Positions 47,098 to 57,552 are shown, numbered from the stretch's first letter. The stretch: DNA of 64,000 nucleotides from Bacillus sp. FJAT-27264 (GCF_001682855.1 NZ_MAQW01000002.1:62694-126693); one strand, 5' to 3'. Notes: generated by a model not told the origin, from the sequence alone. Translations and numbers: made by a program.

Positions 47098-47763
47098 TTA
47101 TTTTTCAACAAAATTCATTAGCAAATTCAACTGCTCTACATTCTCAACGCTCCACTTTCTAGTATCACTCTTTGACTTATTATCTGTCAAATAATCGAGC
47201 GCTGGAGATAATTCTTGATGTCCATTACTAATGACATCGAATATATATGGAATAGACGGAGTGCCTAACTCCTTTAATTGATTGACTTTCTCAGTATCGC
47301 TGATCGGTTCATTGGCTATAAATTTTACCTTATTGGGAATTTCTTTAAGGTAGGTCGTATATGTCTTTAGAAATTCTTTTCCTGTACTCCAGTTAGTCTC
47401 TTTTCTCATATCCACTTTAGAAATCTGTTCAAGAGCTATTGCGTATATATACTCCATTAAGCCATCTTGTTCTGATTTGTCTAACAACTGCTTCAATTCA
47501 GGTAATGCAGCGACTCCTAAAGCAATAATTGCTTCGTAATCTTTGTTATTTTTTACATAGTCGTACGGGTCAGAACTAGTACTTATTTCCGATGAAGCTT
47601 GATTAATAATAGATTGTTGAATTTTGTTCACACTTGAATGAACCTGTTCATTAACATCTACTTGACCCTTAGAGCAAGACGACAAAAAACCAACAATTAC
47701 TATAGCAGCAATAACAACAGATAACTGGAGTACCTTATTGTAAAAAAACATAACCTTCCTCAT
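47098..47763 (-). CDS. Lipoprotein at the end of the lasso cluster
   Basis: 221 residues. The signal peptide ends in the lipobox GFLSSCSKG (Cys at about residue 30). The mature part has helical repeats resembling HEAT-like segments (IIALGVAALPELKQLL, LKELGTPSIPYIFDVI). I do not recognise a named family. It is last in the run after the ABC genes, so an immunity or sensor lipoprotein is plausible, but that is inference. Confidence 0.6.
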   Translation of the reverse strand: MRKVMFFYNKVLQLSVVIAAIVIVGFLSSCSKGQVDVNEQVHSSVNKIQQSIINQASSEISTSSDPYDYVKNNKDYEAIIALGVAALPELKQLLDKSEQDGLMEYIYAIALEQISKVDMRKETNWSTGKEFLKTYTTYLKEIPNKVKFIANEPISDTEKVNQLKELGTPSIPYIFDVISNGHQELSPALDYLTDNKSKSDTRKWSVENVEQLNLLMNFVEK

Positions 47764-47815
47764 GAGTATATCCCTTCCATCAATAATATTACTACTTCAT
47801 CCTACGATTTATTTT

Positions 47816-48616
47816 TCAAGTACTCGCCGTCTGATTACTGTATGGTTTAATACTAATCGATTGCAATCGCTCCATAATGTATAATGAACGCTCGTTTCGA
47901 TCTTCTCCAACAATATGTTCAGCACTGTACTCATCTACAATTCGTCCATCACGAAATAAAATAACACGATCACCATATGTAGCAACGTACGGATCATGAG
48001 TAACGATGAGTATCGATTGTCCAAGCTTATCACGCATATTGAGAAATAATTCAAGTATGTCTATTGAATTACGAGAGTCAAGATTACCCGTTGGTTCATC
48101 GGCAAGCAGTATGGCTGGTTTATGGATTAACGCACGCGCAATAGCAACTCGCTGTTGCTGACCTCCAGACAACTCCGCTGGACGGTGCTTACTTCGCTCT
48201 GACAAACCTACTAAATGCAACATCTCCTCTGTCAGAGCCGTAATCTTCTTCTTTGGTTGACCCGCTAGAATTAGCGGTAGCGCTACGTTTTCTTCTGCTG
48301 TTAAGGCACTAATGAGATTGAAGAATTGAAATACGAAACCAATCATATCCCGGCGATAATGAGAGACTTGTGGTTCTCGATAGAACTTTTGCCACTCACC
48401 ATCCTTAACCTTTATCATACCTTCCGTAGGCGGTTCTAGTCCGCCTAAGAGCTGTAACAGCGTCGTCTTACCTGATCCACTTGGACCCATTAACATGACA
48501 ATCTCTCCTGATGCCAAGTCTAAGTCTACATGGTCTAGCGCCACTACTTGATTCAACTCTTGCCCATAAATCTTCGTAAGATTCTTTACAGCTAATATTG
48601 AACTTGAATCTACCAC
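47816..48616 (-). CDS. ABC transporter ATP-binding protein, LolD/MacB type
   Basis: 266 residues with Walker A GPSGSGKTTLLQ, signature LSGGQQQRVAIARAL and Walker B ILLADEPTGNLDS, typical of ATPases that pair with FtsX/MacB-type permeases. The likely partner is the FtsX-like permease at 51.7-54.3 kb. The pair may protect the producer or move the peptide. Confidence 0.88.
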   Translation of the reverse strand: MVDSSSILAVKNLTKIYGQELNQVVALDHVDLDLASGEIVMLMGPSGSGKTTLLQLLGGLEPPTEGMIKVKDGEWQKFYREPQVSHYRRDMIGFVFQFFNLISALTAEENVALPLILAGQPKKKITALTEEMLHLVGLSERSKHRPAELSGGQQQRVAIARALIHKPAILLADEPTGNLDSRNSIDILELFLNMRDKLGQSILIVTHDPYVATYGDRVILFRDGRIVDEYSAEHIVGEDRNERSLYIMERLQSISIKPYSNQTAST

Positions 48617-48660
48617 AAGTACCCCTCCCCATCGTATCCACTATTCAACAGATATGACTT

Positions 48661-50496
48661 TCATCCCACAGTATCATATACTCTTTCCTCTTGGTACCAC
48701 TGCGCCTGTGCCTGGAACATCGCTTTATATTCACCGCCTAATTGGATCAATTCATCATGACTTCCTTGCTCAACCAATACTCCATTCTTCAGTACAAGTA
48801 TACGATCTGCCAGTCGTGCTGGCCCTAAGCGATGAGAGACCATAAATGCAGTTCTACCATCAGCTAAATTTTGAAAGGTTCGGAAAATCTCCAGTTCTGC
48901 CAATGGATCTAAGGCAGATGTTGGCTCATCAAGTATCAATATTTCAGCATCTCTAACAGCAGCACGAGCAATAGCTATTCGTTGCCACTGTCCTCCAGAC
49001 AATTCCAAACCGCCCATAAACTCCGAGCCCAGACGTGTACTCATCCCTTCAGACAACCGCTGCACCATCTCGGTTAATCCTACAGCTGTCAAAGCATCTA
49101 ACGTATCGTCTTGACTTAATTTTTTATGCATTGCTCCAAAAGCAACATTATCATGAACAGAATAGTTATACTGTACAAACTGTTGGAAAACCGCTGATAC
49201 ATGTTTCAGATAGCTGTCTTTATTGAAGCTTTGCAATGGTTCTTGGTCGATATAAACATTTCCTTGTGATGGCGCGTACAACCCGAGTAAACAGTTCATG
49301 AGTGTCGTCTTACCTGCACCATTCTCTCCAACAATGGCGATCGTCTCCCCACGCTTAATCGTAAAAGAAACATCCGTCAACACTTTACGTTCGGTATTCG
49401 GATAAGTGAAATGTAATCCGCTCACACTTATTTGTTCATAGTGCTTCGGAAACTTTAATTCGCCTGTTGACCTAGAAGCTTCAGGAAGAGCTAAATACTG
49501 ATACAAATGATTTATGTATAAGCTCATTTCAAAAACTTGACCTAGACTGGCACCAATACTTCCCATTGTTCCTTGTACAATTACAACAGCACTCATTAAC
49601 GCCACGTAATCCCCAATTGTTAACACGTCTTTATTGATTTGCATCACAATCACGATAGCTACCGTTAATGCTGATAACTGCAGAATAAAGACACCTGCAA
49701 TACGCCCTCGTCCTTCATTAGCATACTGCTTCAATAATTTACTACGAACGCTAACAAATAATTGCGTCCAACGTTCGATCAATACATCTCCTAACTGAAA
49801 TATTCGAACCTCTTTTGCCCCGTGTTTGGACAGCATGAGTCGAAACGTATAATCGATCTCTCTACCTTGTTGTGTCGTTGCCACTGCTAGACGATATCGT
49901 CTTTTCTTAGCTATCAGTAAAATAATAATACCAGGAAGAGTAGAACTAATGAGTAATAGAGGCAGACTCCAATGAACCATACTCAACATCACTATGACTG
50001 AGATTAAGGAAACAGTGTTACTAAAAGAAGTAATGACACTGCGAATAACATCCGCCCCGCTCCGACTTATCGCTTGTGATACCATACTTAATTCATCATA
50101 AAAACGAGCATCTTCATAATAGTAATAAGGAATGTTTAATGATTTGAGTAAGATGCTACGCTGTAAGCGAAAGTTCGTATCTTCCTTTACGATATTAAAC
50201 AGATACTCACTTGTCTCCGATAAAATGCTATTTATAATATGAAGACCGTATATTGAAGCAACGAGCAATAATACAGGCAACAGCTCCGCAGTATGGGCGG
50301 CAACTGTGCTAATTGCATCAACCGATGTTTTCTGTAACCAGATTTGCATAGCAGGTATTGCCGAAGTGAATAGTAATAGTAGTGTCCAGCATGTTAAAGC
50401 CAAAGGTCTCACTTGCCACATGACATGGACAATTCTCCATAGGTTACGCAAAAATATTCTTAGATCTATATTATTTTGATCAATTTTCGGCTGCAT
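48661..50496 (-). CDS. ABC exporter, probable lasso peptide transporter
   Basis: 611 residues: N-terminal exporter membrane domain (about 1-330, six helices), C-terminal ATPase with GENGAGKTTLMNCLLG, LSGGQWQRIAIARA and LDEPTSALDP. This one-gene form matches the D protein of lasso clusters. The start overlaps the redoxin stop by 17 bp. The exported molecule is inferred from context. Confidence 0.85.
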   Translation of the reverse strand: MQPKIDQNNIDLRIFLRNLWRIVHVMWQVRPLALTCWTLLLLFTSAIPAMQIWLQKTSVDAISTVAAHTAELLPVLLLVASIYGLHIINSILSETSEYLFNIVKEDTNFRLQRSILLKSLNIPYYYYEDARFYDELSMVSQAISRSGADVIRSVITSFSNTVSLISVIVMLSMVHWSLPLLLISSTLPGIIILLIAKKRRYRLAVATTQQGREIDYTFRLMLSKHGAKEVRIFQLGDVLIERWTQLFVSVRSKLLKQYANEGRGRIAGVFILQLSALTVAIVIVMQINKDVLTIGDYVALMSAVVIVQGTMGSIGASLGQVFEMSLYINHLYQYLALPEASRSTGELKFPKHYEQISVSGLHFTYPNTERKVLTDVSFTIKRGETIAIVGENGAGKTTLMNCLLGLYAPSQGNVYIDQEPLQSFNKDSYLKHVSAVFQQFVQYNYSVHDNVAFGAMHKKLSQDDTLDALTAVGLTEMVQRLSEGMSTRLGSEFMGGLELSGGQWQRIAIARAAVRDAEILILDEPTSALDPLAELEIFRTFQNLADGRTAFMVSHRLGPARLADRILVLKNGVLVEQGSHDELIQLGGEYKAMFQAQAQWYQEERVYDTVG

Positions 50497-51064
50497 AATG
50501 ACTACGCCTCAGCACGTTCTTGTTCTCTCGCTTTAATAGTTGATCTAAGAAATGTTCAACCTTCTCTTTATTCACCGACTGACGCGCTACTATGACCCCT
50601 TTTTCATTTATTACATATGCAAATGGAAAGCGATGTATACGCCATTTCTTGACGACTTCAATATCTGATTCCACTCTAACAGCTGGCAATGCTCCTCTTG
50701 CCAAAGTCCACATCATTCTCGCTTGTTCTACATTCTTATCCATAATAATCAATTTAATAGGCATGTTAGAATATCTCTCAGCTAGCTTCGGTACAATCGG
50801 CATCATTTCACGGCAAAATGCACATCCATAATCTACAACGAACAAAATTGTATGACGCTCCTCTGCCGCTTCGTAGATAGTAGAAAAAGGCTCCTCCTCA
50901 TCAGTAGTAAGCGAATGAACAGGTAGCGGTGGCATAGTGAGTCCGGGAAGTAACCCGTCTTCTGCAAATTCCCGATAGGCTACCCTTGATAACCGTATAA
51001 GCAAGATGAATAATATAGCAATCCCTAGCCACAGCGCTAACATTGATTGCTGCCAAATCGGCAT
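50480..51064 (-). CDS. Membrane-anchored thioredoxin-like protein (redoxin 2)
   Basis: 194 residues. One N-terminal helix (about 8-25) is followed by a thioredoxin/TlpA-like domain with active site DYGCAFCREMMP and RFPFAYVINEKG carrying the cis-Pro. It faces outward if the helix inserts with the N-terminus inside. It sits between a MauE-like gene and the exporter. It may form or isomerise disulfides in the exported peptide. Confidence 0.82.
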   Translation of the reverse strand: MPIWQQSMLALWLGIAILFILLIRLSRVAYREFAEDGLLPGLTMPPLPVHSLTTDEEEPFSTIYEAAEERHTILFVVDYGCAFCREMMPIVPKLAERYSNMPIKLIIMDKNVEQARMMWTLARGALPAVRVESDIEVVKKWRIHRFPFAYVINEKGVIVARQSVNKEKVEHFLDQLLKRENKNVLRRSHYAAEN

Positions 51065-51123
51065 AACGTATTCCCCCCATTCTTTTCATTTACCATTCAA
51101 TAGTATCGTCAATACAACTGATA

Positions 51124-51663
51124 CTAATTGGTTAACCTCTCAAATGAATACACTTTTGTACACATACTAAGAACAAGTAATAAAAGAACAGGTAACAAAA
51201 TCAAGACAACAAATTGTTCGATAGAAATAGTAATCAATAGAGACAATGATGGCTGTGTTGACCAGATCATAATTGGAAATGCATAGATAATATAAATGAT
51301 ATTCTGCACGATCCCTGCCTTACCCAACCTTGTACTCATCCATTTCCCATGACAACCACAAGTCATATCTATATTTCGTAATAGTGCGTAAAGATGCAAC
51401 CCAATAAAGCCAATAAAAAGCAAACTACCTACAAGCGCTGCCATACGAGCCATGTATCCAACTAAGATCAAACTACCCGTTGCAAGTTCTGCACCTACAA
51501 GTAAAACAGCAATCACTTTATTTAATTTGGTAGGGGTCACTTTTAGTAAATTAATAATATTAAGCAAACTTCCTAGCGATAATAGTTTCAATATCGCTGA
51601 TAGTAACAGAATCAGACCAAGCGTAATTTGCATAATAAGTGCAAAGTAATCCATATATGCCAC
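51124..51663 (-). CDS. MauE/DoxX-like membrane protein (copy 2)
   Basis: 179 residues with four or five helices and a Cys pair in MTCGCHGKWM, like MauE-type proteins that partner thioredoxin-like oxidoreductases. It lies 7 bp before the FtsX gene stop. It and redoxin 2 form the second of two such pairs in the cluster. Confidence 0.72.
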   Translation of the reverse strand: MAYMDYFALIMQITLGLILLLSAILKLLSLGSLLNIINLLKVTPTKLNKVIAVLLVGAELATGSLILVGYMARMAALVGSLLFIGFIGLHLYALLRNIDMTCGCHGKWMSTRLGKAGIVQNIIYIIYAFPIMIWSTQPSLSLLITISIEQFVVLILLPVLLLLVLSMCTKVYSFERLTN

Positions 51664-51669
51664 CCTCCA

Positions 51670-54288
51670 CTACTCAACTGGTAATTCCTCAGTAATGGAC
51701 TTCAGTCCGAGCTGTTTAGAATATAATAACGAAACAATGAGCGATATAACTCCAACAATGAAAATAGGTAGTGCCAAAGTGAACCAGCTTATTTTCCATC
51801 CATTAAATTCATCGCTCCCACTAAATAAACCGACAATGATCCAGCCACTGGCTATAATACCTATAACAATAGCTGTAATTGCATACAAGAGTCCTTGTAC
51901 GACCATCACTAATCTTAGCTTTGCTGTGGTTAAACGAATCGCTCGCAGTATGGCGTACTCCCTACGATGTGCATGGAATGTTGCTCCAAGTGTATTCATA
52001 ACACCTACAATTCCAACTACGACAAATACTGCCATTATAGCCCACAAAATGGTGTATTGCTCTCTTGACTGATCTGCTACGCGCAATAACTCCGAATCTA
52101 GATCAGTGACCTTGATCGACAGGTCATCTTCGAGTAATTTCTGCAATCCACTCCTAACACTAGCAATATCCGCACCTTCACTAACTTGCACATATATAGT
52201 TTTGGGCGAAACTACGTTATTTCTGTCGTTATTTTCGCCTTCAATCCATGATGTCTTTGAATTGTTCATATCCACCAAAGCTAGCGCTTCCTCTGTAGTA
52301 AAAGATAGCTCTGTCACTCCGCTTACTGGCAACTCATATTGTTCTAACCTTTCACCTAGACTAGTTCTTTGCAAAGACACTGTATTTCCTAATGCTAGTC
52401 CCATATGAGTAGCATACTTAGATTGTATTACAATCCCTGATGATAATTTGTTTTTATCTAACTTCATTAATCCCATCTGCTGCATCAATTTTAAATCCGT
52501 CTGTGCTACACCTAACCATTCATACTCATACGTATCATATAACGATATTCCTTTAAGATACTCGGGATGATATCTGTTAAGCTTCAACCATTTCGAATCA
52601 GCTCTTTCATAATCAATATCCGCAAGTAGTACACTTTGAAATGAGCCCATCGGTAACGCCTGACTGACCCCTTTTACTTGACGCACTTGCTCTAATACTT
52701 TAGTAGACATTACATCAAGTTTCTTCTCAATCACGATCGGCGTGATGTGCTTACGCAGAACTTGTTCCGTATTTGTACGGTTGAGATTGTCTATGAATGT
52801 TGGAATAGCAATAAAGGCTGTTACGATACTTGCTAATAGCATGACGATAAAAGAATTTTGCCTGCGTAATGCTACAAATTGCTTCGTTGCATAATAAGCT
52901 TCAGCAATGGCGAATTTACGAATGAACCAACCACTAATGCCAGAGACGATAGGAATCATATATCCCGTGCCAAGAATGCATCCTCCTGCTGCTAGCAACC
53001 CACCCATAAGAGTAAATAGCAAACCTGAACTACCGCTAAACATATCTAACCAAGCCAGGCATAATGTTATAAATCCAATAACTACCAGACTTCCTGCAAC
53101 CCATGCAATTGATCTGTTTAACCCCTCCTGTTCGCTATACCGAACAGCGACGAGTGGGGCAGAAGCTGCAGTAGTGACAGCAATCCTCATTACAGACACG
53201 GTCAATACTAACCAACCGAGTACAGCAATCGTAACGACTGCTCGCCAATCAATCTCCACATTATTCAGTGCAATCCCCATCATAGAATTAATAAACTTCG
53301 TTGAAATATTGCAGAATAGAATACCTACACCAACACCTAACGCAACGCCTAGAAAATTTAACACTGCTGCTTCCATCATGACCATTTTATAGATTACTCT
53401 TCTACTAGCTCCAATCATTCGAAATGTCGATAACTCGCGTACACGCCCAAGTAACATAAGTTTGAAGCTACTTGATAAGAACAATATACTGACTAGCAAT
53501 AATATGCTTCCTAATCCGATAGCAATAAATCTTAACATTGTACGTTGCTTAATCACATCATTGTCCTGTGACCGCAGTGAAATATCGATATCCTCATCAA
53601 TTTCTGATCGTATCGTTGCTTCAACAGTCTTATCGGACATGCCATCTGCTAAAACAAGATATATGGTATTGGCGGCCTCACCCAATGAGTACTCTTTGCG
53701 AATGGAGTCTATATTCATGATTACTGCAGAACCTGATGTGTACTCAGGAATAATCTCGCCAACTACCTTTTTCAGGACGATGTCATTATTCATAGAGAAC
53801 TCCTTAGTGTCCCCCTTCTTTACTCCCCAATGTCTAGCTACCTCTTCAGTAATCACCATCTCGTCAGGCTGTAAAGTTGTGGTGAATCCATAGTAGTTCC
53901 GTATTAATTCATTAGGCTCGACCGCAAAATAGTTAATAGCATCCTTAACTCTAGCTGCATAATCATATCTATTTGTAACAAGCTCCGGGGATACTATTGC
54001 TACACCTGAATCAATGACACCATCAATTTTTCTTAATTTGGAAATCTCATCTTCTGTAAGTAATTTCTTGCTATTTTTATCTTTAAACGGGTTATATCCT
54101 ACCATTAAATCAAAAGTTCCATATTCCTTATCTATAGTCTTTTGCACAGATCGCTCCATAGAAACGTACAGCGTACTTATAACAATAATCAGACCGAAGC
54201 TAACAGCAATTCCGATGCAAGTTAGGATGAGCCGCTGTTTCTTAGTAAATAACATCCGCATGGCTATCCCAAATGTAGAGCGTTTCAT
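51670..54288 (-). CDS. FtsX-like (MacB-type) ABC permease
   Basis: About 873 residues from the ATG at 54288 (MKRSTFG). Two FtsX domains, each with helices around large extracytoplasmic loops. The first domain carries LRKIDGVIDSGVAIVSPE and LRELSTFRMIGASRRV; the second has MNTLGATFHAHRREYAILRAIRLT. Partner of the LolD-like ATPase downstream. It probably gives resistance or exports a lipoprotein or peptide. The ribosome site is the G-run just upstream. Confidence 0.83.
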   Translation of the reverse strand: MKRSTFGIAMRMLFTKKQRLILTCIGIAVSFGLIIVISTLYVSMERSVQKTIDKEYGTFDLMVGYNPFKDKNSKKLLTEDEISKLRKIDGVIDSGVAIVSPELVTNRYDYAARVKDAINYFAVEPNELIRNYYGFTTTLQPDEMVITEEVARHWGVKKGDTKEFSMNNDIVLKKVVGEIIPEYTSGSAVIMNIDSIRKEYSLGEAANTIYLVLADGMSDKTVEATIRSEIDEDIDISLRSQDNDVIKQRTMLRFIAIGLGSILLLVSILFLSSSFKLMLLGRVRELSTFRMIGASRRVIYKMVMMEAAVLNFLGVALGVGVGILFCNISTKFINSMMGIALNNVEIDWRAVVTIAVLGWLVLTVSVMRIAVTTAASAPLVAVRYSEQEGLNRSIAWVAGSLVVIGFITLCLAWLDMFSGSSGLLFTLMGGLLAAGGCILGTGYMIPIVSGISGWFIRKFAIAEAYYATKQFVALRRQNSFIVMLLASIVTAFIAIPTFIDNLNRTNTEQVLRKHITPIVIEKKLDVMSTKVLEQVRQVKGVSQALPMGSFQSVLLADIDYERADSKWLKLNRYHPEYLKGISLYDTYEYEWLGVAQTDLKLMQQMGLMKLDKNKLSSGIVIQSKYATHMGLALGNTVSLQRTSLGERLEQYELPVSGVTELSFTTEEALALVDMNNSKTSWIEGENNDRNNVVSPKTIYVQVSEGADIASVRSGLQKLLEDDLSIKVTDLDSELLRVADQSREQYTILWAIMAVFVVVGIVGVMNTLGATFHAHRREYAILRAIRLTTAKLRLVMVVQGLLYAITAIVIGIIASGWIIVGLFSGSDEFNGWKISWFTLALPIFIVGVISLIVSLLYSKQLGLKSITEELPVE

Positions 54289-54439
54289 CATTCCCCCCCT
54301 TAAAATACAAATATAATGTAGTAAATAGTGGCTCAAGTTGTTTCTAAATGAATAATCTAGGACATTAGTAGAACAGACATTTGCGGTACTTTACTAAGGC
54401 GTGTTTGCAAACCTTCAAACCAATCAAATCATACAAGAA

Positions 54440-54610
54440 GCCTATCTGCTTCGGTAGCAATCGCATCGAGCATCCGATCAAACACGCCTGCCTTCTCCCA
54501 TTGACGTAACGGGCGTATACCGATTGCTAGAGGCTATAGCAGTCCGGGAAATCGCTTTCCGGACTTGATGATCCTCAGCATGGAGTTCATTATCTGGCGA
54601 ATGTCCTTTG
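54440..54610 (-). mobile_element. Degenerate IS5-family transposase remnant
   Basis: A minus-strand frame reads DIRQIMNSML..., a stop, then LRQWEKAGVFDRMLDAIATE, which matches the N-terminal region of IS5-family transposases. A stop codon and missing sequence show it is dead. No intact ends were found. The adjacent 54611-54834 is AT-rich and shows nothing. Confidence 0.6.
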
Positions 54611-54834
54611 CTGGGTGACCACCCTATGTTTTCCTTTCCGGGACTGGCAATTCCTTTATTCGATTCCATTAATCATTCTCGTAGCTTCCATCATCTTTTC
54701 ATATGAAAAGCAGGTACAAAAGGCAGTTGATTGTTTGCAAAAAAGCCTTAGTTCGACGCTAGAAATTTCTGATTGCTCATAATATGCTTAATTACCTATT
54801 ATAAATTATTTAATGAATTTTCCATTTAAGCACT

Positions 54835-55266
54835 TTATCCTACAACAACTATCCATATAACTACAGCTATCTGTACAAAACACAACACTAGATTCCCCCA
54901 TGCATGACGAGCTGTAACTACGCTCGGCGCGTTCATCTTAAAGCAACCGCATCCATATGGAAAACTCCTTCCCATATTGGTAAACATTAACGCAAAAAAA
55001 ACCAACTGTAAACTAGCTCCTAAAATGAAACCGTACAGTCTTGTCCATGGCAATACAATCCACACCGCTGACAATAATTCAACGACTATAAGAAGTGGTG
55101 CCAGTTTTGTTGCTATAAATAGTGGCATGTGATATGTGCCTAATTGATACTCACTCGCGATATAACTGAAAGTATACGGTGTACGCAATTTCTGCAATGA
55201 ACTTTTATAGTATAAAGCTGCTATAATTACTGATACCGCCCATATAATAATACTTATAATCATCAT
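54835..55266 (-). CDS. MauE/DoxX-like membrane protein (copy 1)
   Basis: 143 residues with four helices and a CxC motif in FPYGCGCFKMNAP. The family partners thioredoxin-like proteins in disulfide or cofactor maturation. It overlaps the redoxin 1 stop by 4 nt. Confidence 0.75.
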   Translation of the reverse strand: MMIISIIIWAVSVIIAALYYKSSLQKLRTPYTFSYIASEYQLGTYHMPLFIATKLAPLLIVVELLSAVWIVLPWTRLYGFILGASLQLVFFALMFTNMGRSFPYGCGCFKMNAPSVVTARHAWGNLVLCFVQIAVVIWIVVVG

Positions 55267-55709
55267 GCACTAACTCCTAGCTTATTCGTTATAAAACGTT
55301 GAATAGCAGTAATGTCCTGATCTATATGCATTTGATGTATAAACATCTGTTCATCATGTTGATCTTCTATACTGACTGCTACAACACAAGGAAACTGTTC
55401 AATTTTTAACATTTGAGCAATCTCCAACCGCTCACTAAATATGATCTGTCCGTCAAATACTATCACTTCTAGTCCTCGTTGTTCGATCATCTGTTTCAGA
55501 GGCTCAATCCACTTTGCACAATGAGGATAACCAATTACGTCCAAACAAAATACAAACCCGACAAATCCCGTTTGTAACTTTGTCTGAATAGCATCGGCTG
55601 ACGGCAAACTTACCACATATAGATGATGTTCCCTTACCTTATGAAGTAGAGCAATATACAATAGAACTGAACATACACCCGTTACTATGATAGAAATCGC
55701 TATCACCAA
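55263..55709 (-). CDS. Thioredoxin-like protein with membrane helix (redoxin 1)
   Basis: 148 residues. An N-terminal helix (about 3-22), then a thioredoxin-like fold with FVFCLDVIGYPHCAKWI (two cysteines separated by eight residues instead of CxxC) and a cis-Pro in EQFPCVVAV. A non-canonical active site; it may be an isomerase or carrier working with the MauE-like protein. Confidence 0.68.
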   Translation of the reverse strand: MVIAISIIVTGVCSVLLYIALLHKVREHHLYVVSLPSADAIQTKLQTGFVGFVFCLDVIGYPHCAKWIEPLKQMIEQRGLEVIVFDGQIIFSERLEIAQMLKIEQFPCVVAVSIEDQHDEQMFIHQMHIDQDITAIQRFITNKLGVSA

Positions 55710-55740
55710 CTACTCACATCCTAGTACTATAATTAATATT

Positions 55741-57552
55741 TTAATGCACTAGTTCTACTCCAGTTTTCTCTTCCAGCTTATACAGCCACAATTCTATTGC
55801 AAGCAAGACCCAAATATCTTCTCTCGCTATCATTCCATGTCGAAATTTATATAGCGCTTGCAACCATTCTTGATGGGGCAGTATGTTCAATATTCGGATC
55901 CTGCCCTTAGTTGCTACATTGATAACCTCGTTCCAGACTTGTTTCAGTCCCTCATGTGTAAGTGGAAGATGTCCTGTCTTATTTTTACGTTCAATAATTT
56001 GCTGAGGTAAGTACTTACCCATTGATTTACGTAACAATGGCTTAGTCATATTACCTTGGAATCGCACTTCCCCTGGAACGCGAAATAAAAATTCAACAAG
56101 TTCGCGATCAAGAAATGGGTGTTGCATCGTTACCCCATACTTAGCTGCTAACACTCGATCACTAAACAAGCGAGCCATCGTGCCTTTAAACTGTCGGTAG
56201 TACTCTTGCTGATTGTATGATGGAATATGTTTCAGCTCTTTTATCAACTGACTTTGTTTACGCAGTTCTTTAGCCCAACCTCTGCCTATTAAAGGTCCTA
56301 TACCGTAATGAACAAGTAGCTTCGGAGTTGAAAGTCTGTACCTGCTTGCTAACTGTGATGCTTCTTTAATAGCAAGGGTTATTTTACCTGAATGCAACAT
56401 ATCAGCTAACGTTGGAAATGAACCTGTCAGCAAGTGATCACTGCCATAGCCCGTGAAGACTTGCTTAGCCCCTGCTATAGAGGCACATCGGATTAAAGAA
56501 TCTGTAAAACTTGCAGTAGCCGCTGTAACAGCAGGTTCATATGTCCATAAGTAATTATTCGGAAATTGATGAAACGTACCGTAATTATCACAAACTTCAA
56601 AGACAACATCATCTCGACTTTTGTAATGGTCTAGTACAGTGTAAATATATTCACGCTCGTCACACTCATGCCAGCGGTCAAAGACACCACTTACTGGAAT
56701 TGTGTTAACAGTTGGCATCTCCGTTTTTGCAATGCCATACAGTAATGTTGAATCTAGGCCACCACTCATCATAACCGCATTTTTTTCTGAAGGCATCATT
56801 CTTCGTTTTACGGCATTTACCATTAACTCACGGAAATGCGTCTCATACTCACCAACATCACGATAACGCAATTCTTCACATTGATCATATAAATTCCAGT
56901 ATTTATGTGTATATACACTACCAGCAGTTGCCTCTACCCAAGATGCACTTGATAAGCGATACACATTGTTATACGGTGTATTTACATTATCTACATGACC
57001 ATTACATAAATAAAAATCCATTAAATAGTTGGTATTAAGCTGTTCAAGAGAGATGACATCCTTTAGCAGACAGAGATCACTGGATATCCACAGTGTATGT
57101 TGCTGCTGTGTCCAAAATAACGTGCGCATCCCAATATGATCTCGTACAGCTATCGCCTTACGTTCGCGTTTATCCCAAATGACAAAAGCAAACTCACCTA
57201 CGAAATCATAAACTATATTAATACCGTGCAGCATTATAAGTTCTAGAGCAAGCTCCAGATCATTGACGTAATCAGTCTTGTGAGAATGTAATGCAGTGAG
57301 TCGTGTTCGCAGAACATCTCTATTATCTAAACGAATATCACCAATGATGGTCTGTTGATGATTCACGGCACACATATGCTGCGGAATATCTGTCGCTAAT
57401 GCTCCTATGGCAAGCGCACAAATTGCTGACTCATAGTGAAGATTAGTATTTAACCGGTTGTTAGTAATACCTATCGATTCTACGAGAGCCTGTTCATTTA
57501 AGGGCGGTACTGTAGTTCCGTCTAAATTAATAGCAACTATAAACCACTTCAT
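55741..57552 (-). CDS. Lasso peptide macrolactam synthetase (C protein, asparagine synthase family)
   Basis: 603 residues. An N-terminal glutaminase-like domain lacks the Cys at position 2, so it cannot use glutamine, as usual for lasso cyclases. The ATP-pyrophosphatase domain has MMSGGLDSTLLYG (PP-loop). It adenylates the Asp/Glu side chain of the core and joins it to the N-terminal amine. It is separated from B2 by about 225 bp. Confidence 0.92.
   Translation of the reverse strand: MKWFIVAINLDGTTVPPLNEQALVESIGITNNRLNTNLHYESAICALAIGALATDIPQHMCAVNHQQTIIGDIRLDNRDVLRTRLTALHSHKTDYVNDLELALELIMLHGINIVYDFVGEFAFVIWDKRERKAIAVRDHIGMRTLFWTQQQHTLWISSDLCLLKDVISLEQLNTNYLMDFYLCNGHVDNVNTPYNNVYRLSSASWVEATAGSVYTHKYWNLYDQCEELRYRDVGEYETHFRELMVNAVKRRMMPSEKNAVMMSGGLDSTLLYGIAKTEMPTVNTIPVSGVFDRWHECDEREYIYTVLDHYKSRDDVVFEVCDNYGTFHQFPNNYLWTYEPAVTAATASFTDSLIRCASIAGAKQVFTGYGSDHLLTGSFPTLADMLHSGKITLAIKEASQLASRYRLSTPKLLVHYGIGPLIGRGWAKELRKQSQLIKELKHIPSYNQQEYYRQFKGTMARLFSDRVLAAKYGVTMQHPFLDRELVEFLFRVPGEVRFQGNMTKPLLRKSMGKYLPQQIIERKNKTGHLPLTHEGLKQVWNEVINVATKGRIRILNILPHQEWLQALYKFRHGMIAREDIWVLLAIELWLYKLEEKTGVELVH

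Noticed and set aside
51695..54316. Several plus-strand frames of 100-161 codons antisense to the permease
   Set aside because: Antisense artefacts of the long FtsX gene; the permease motifs are clear on the minus strand.
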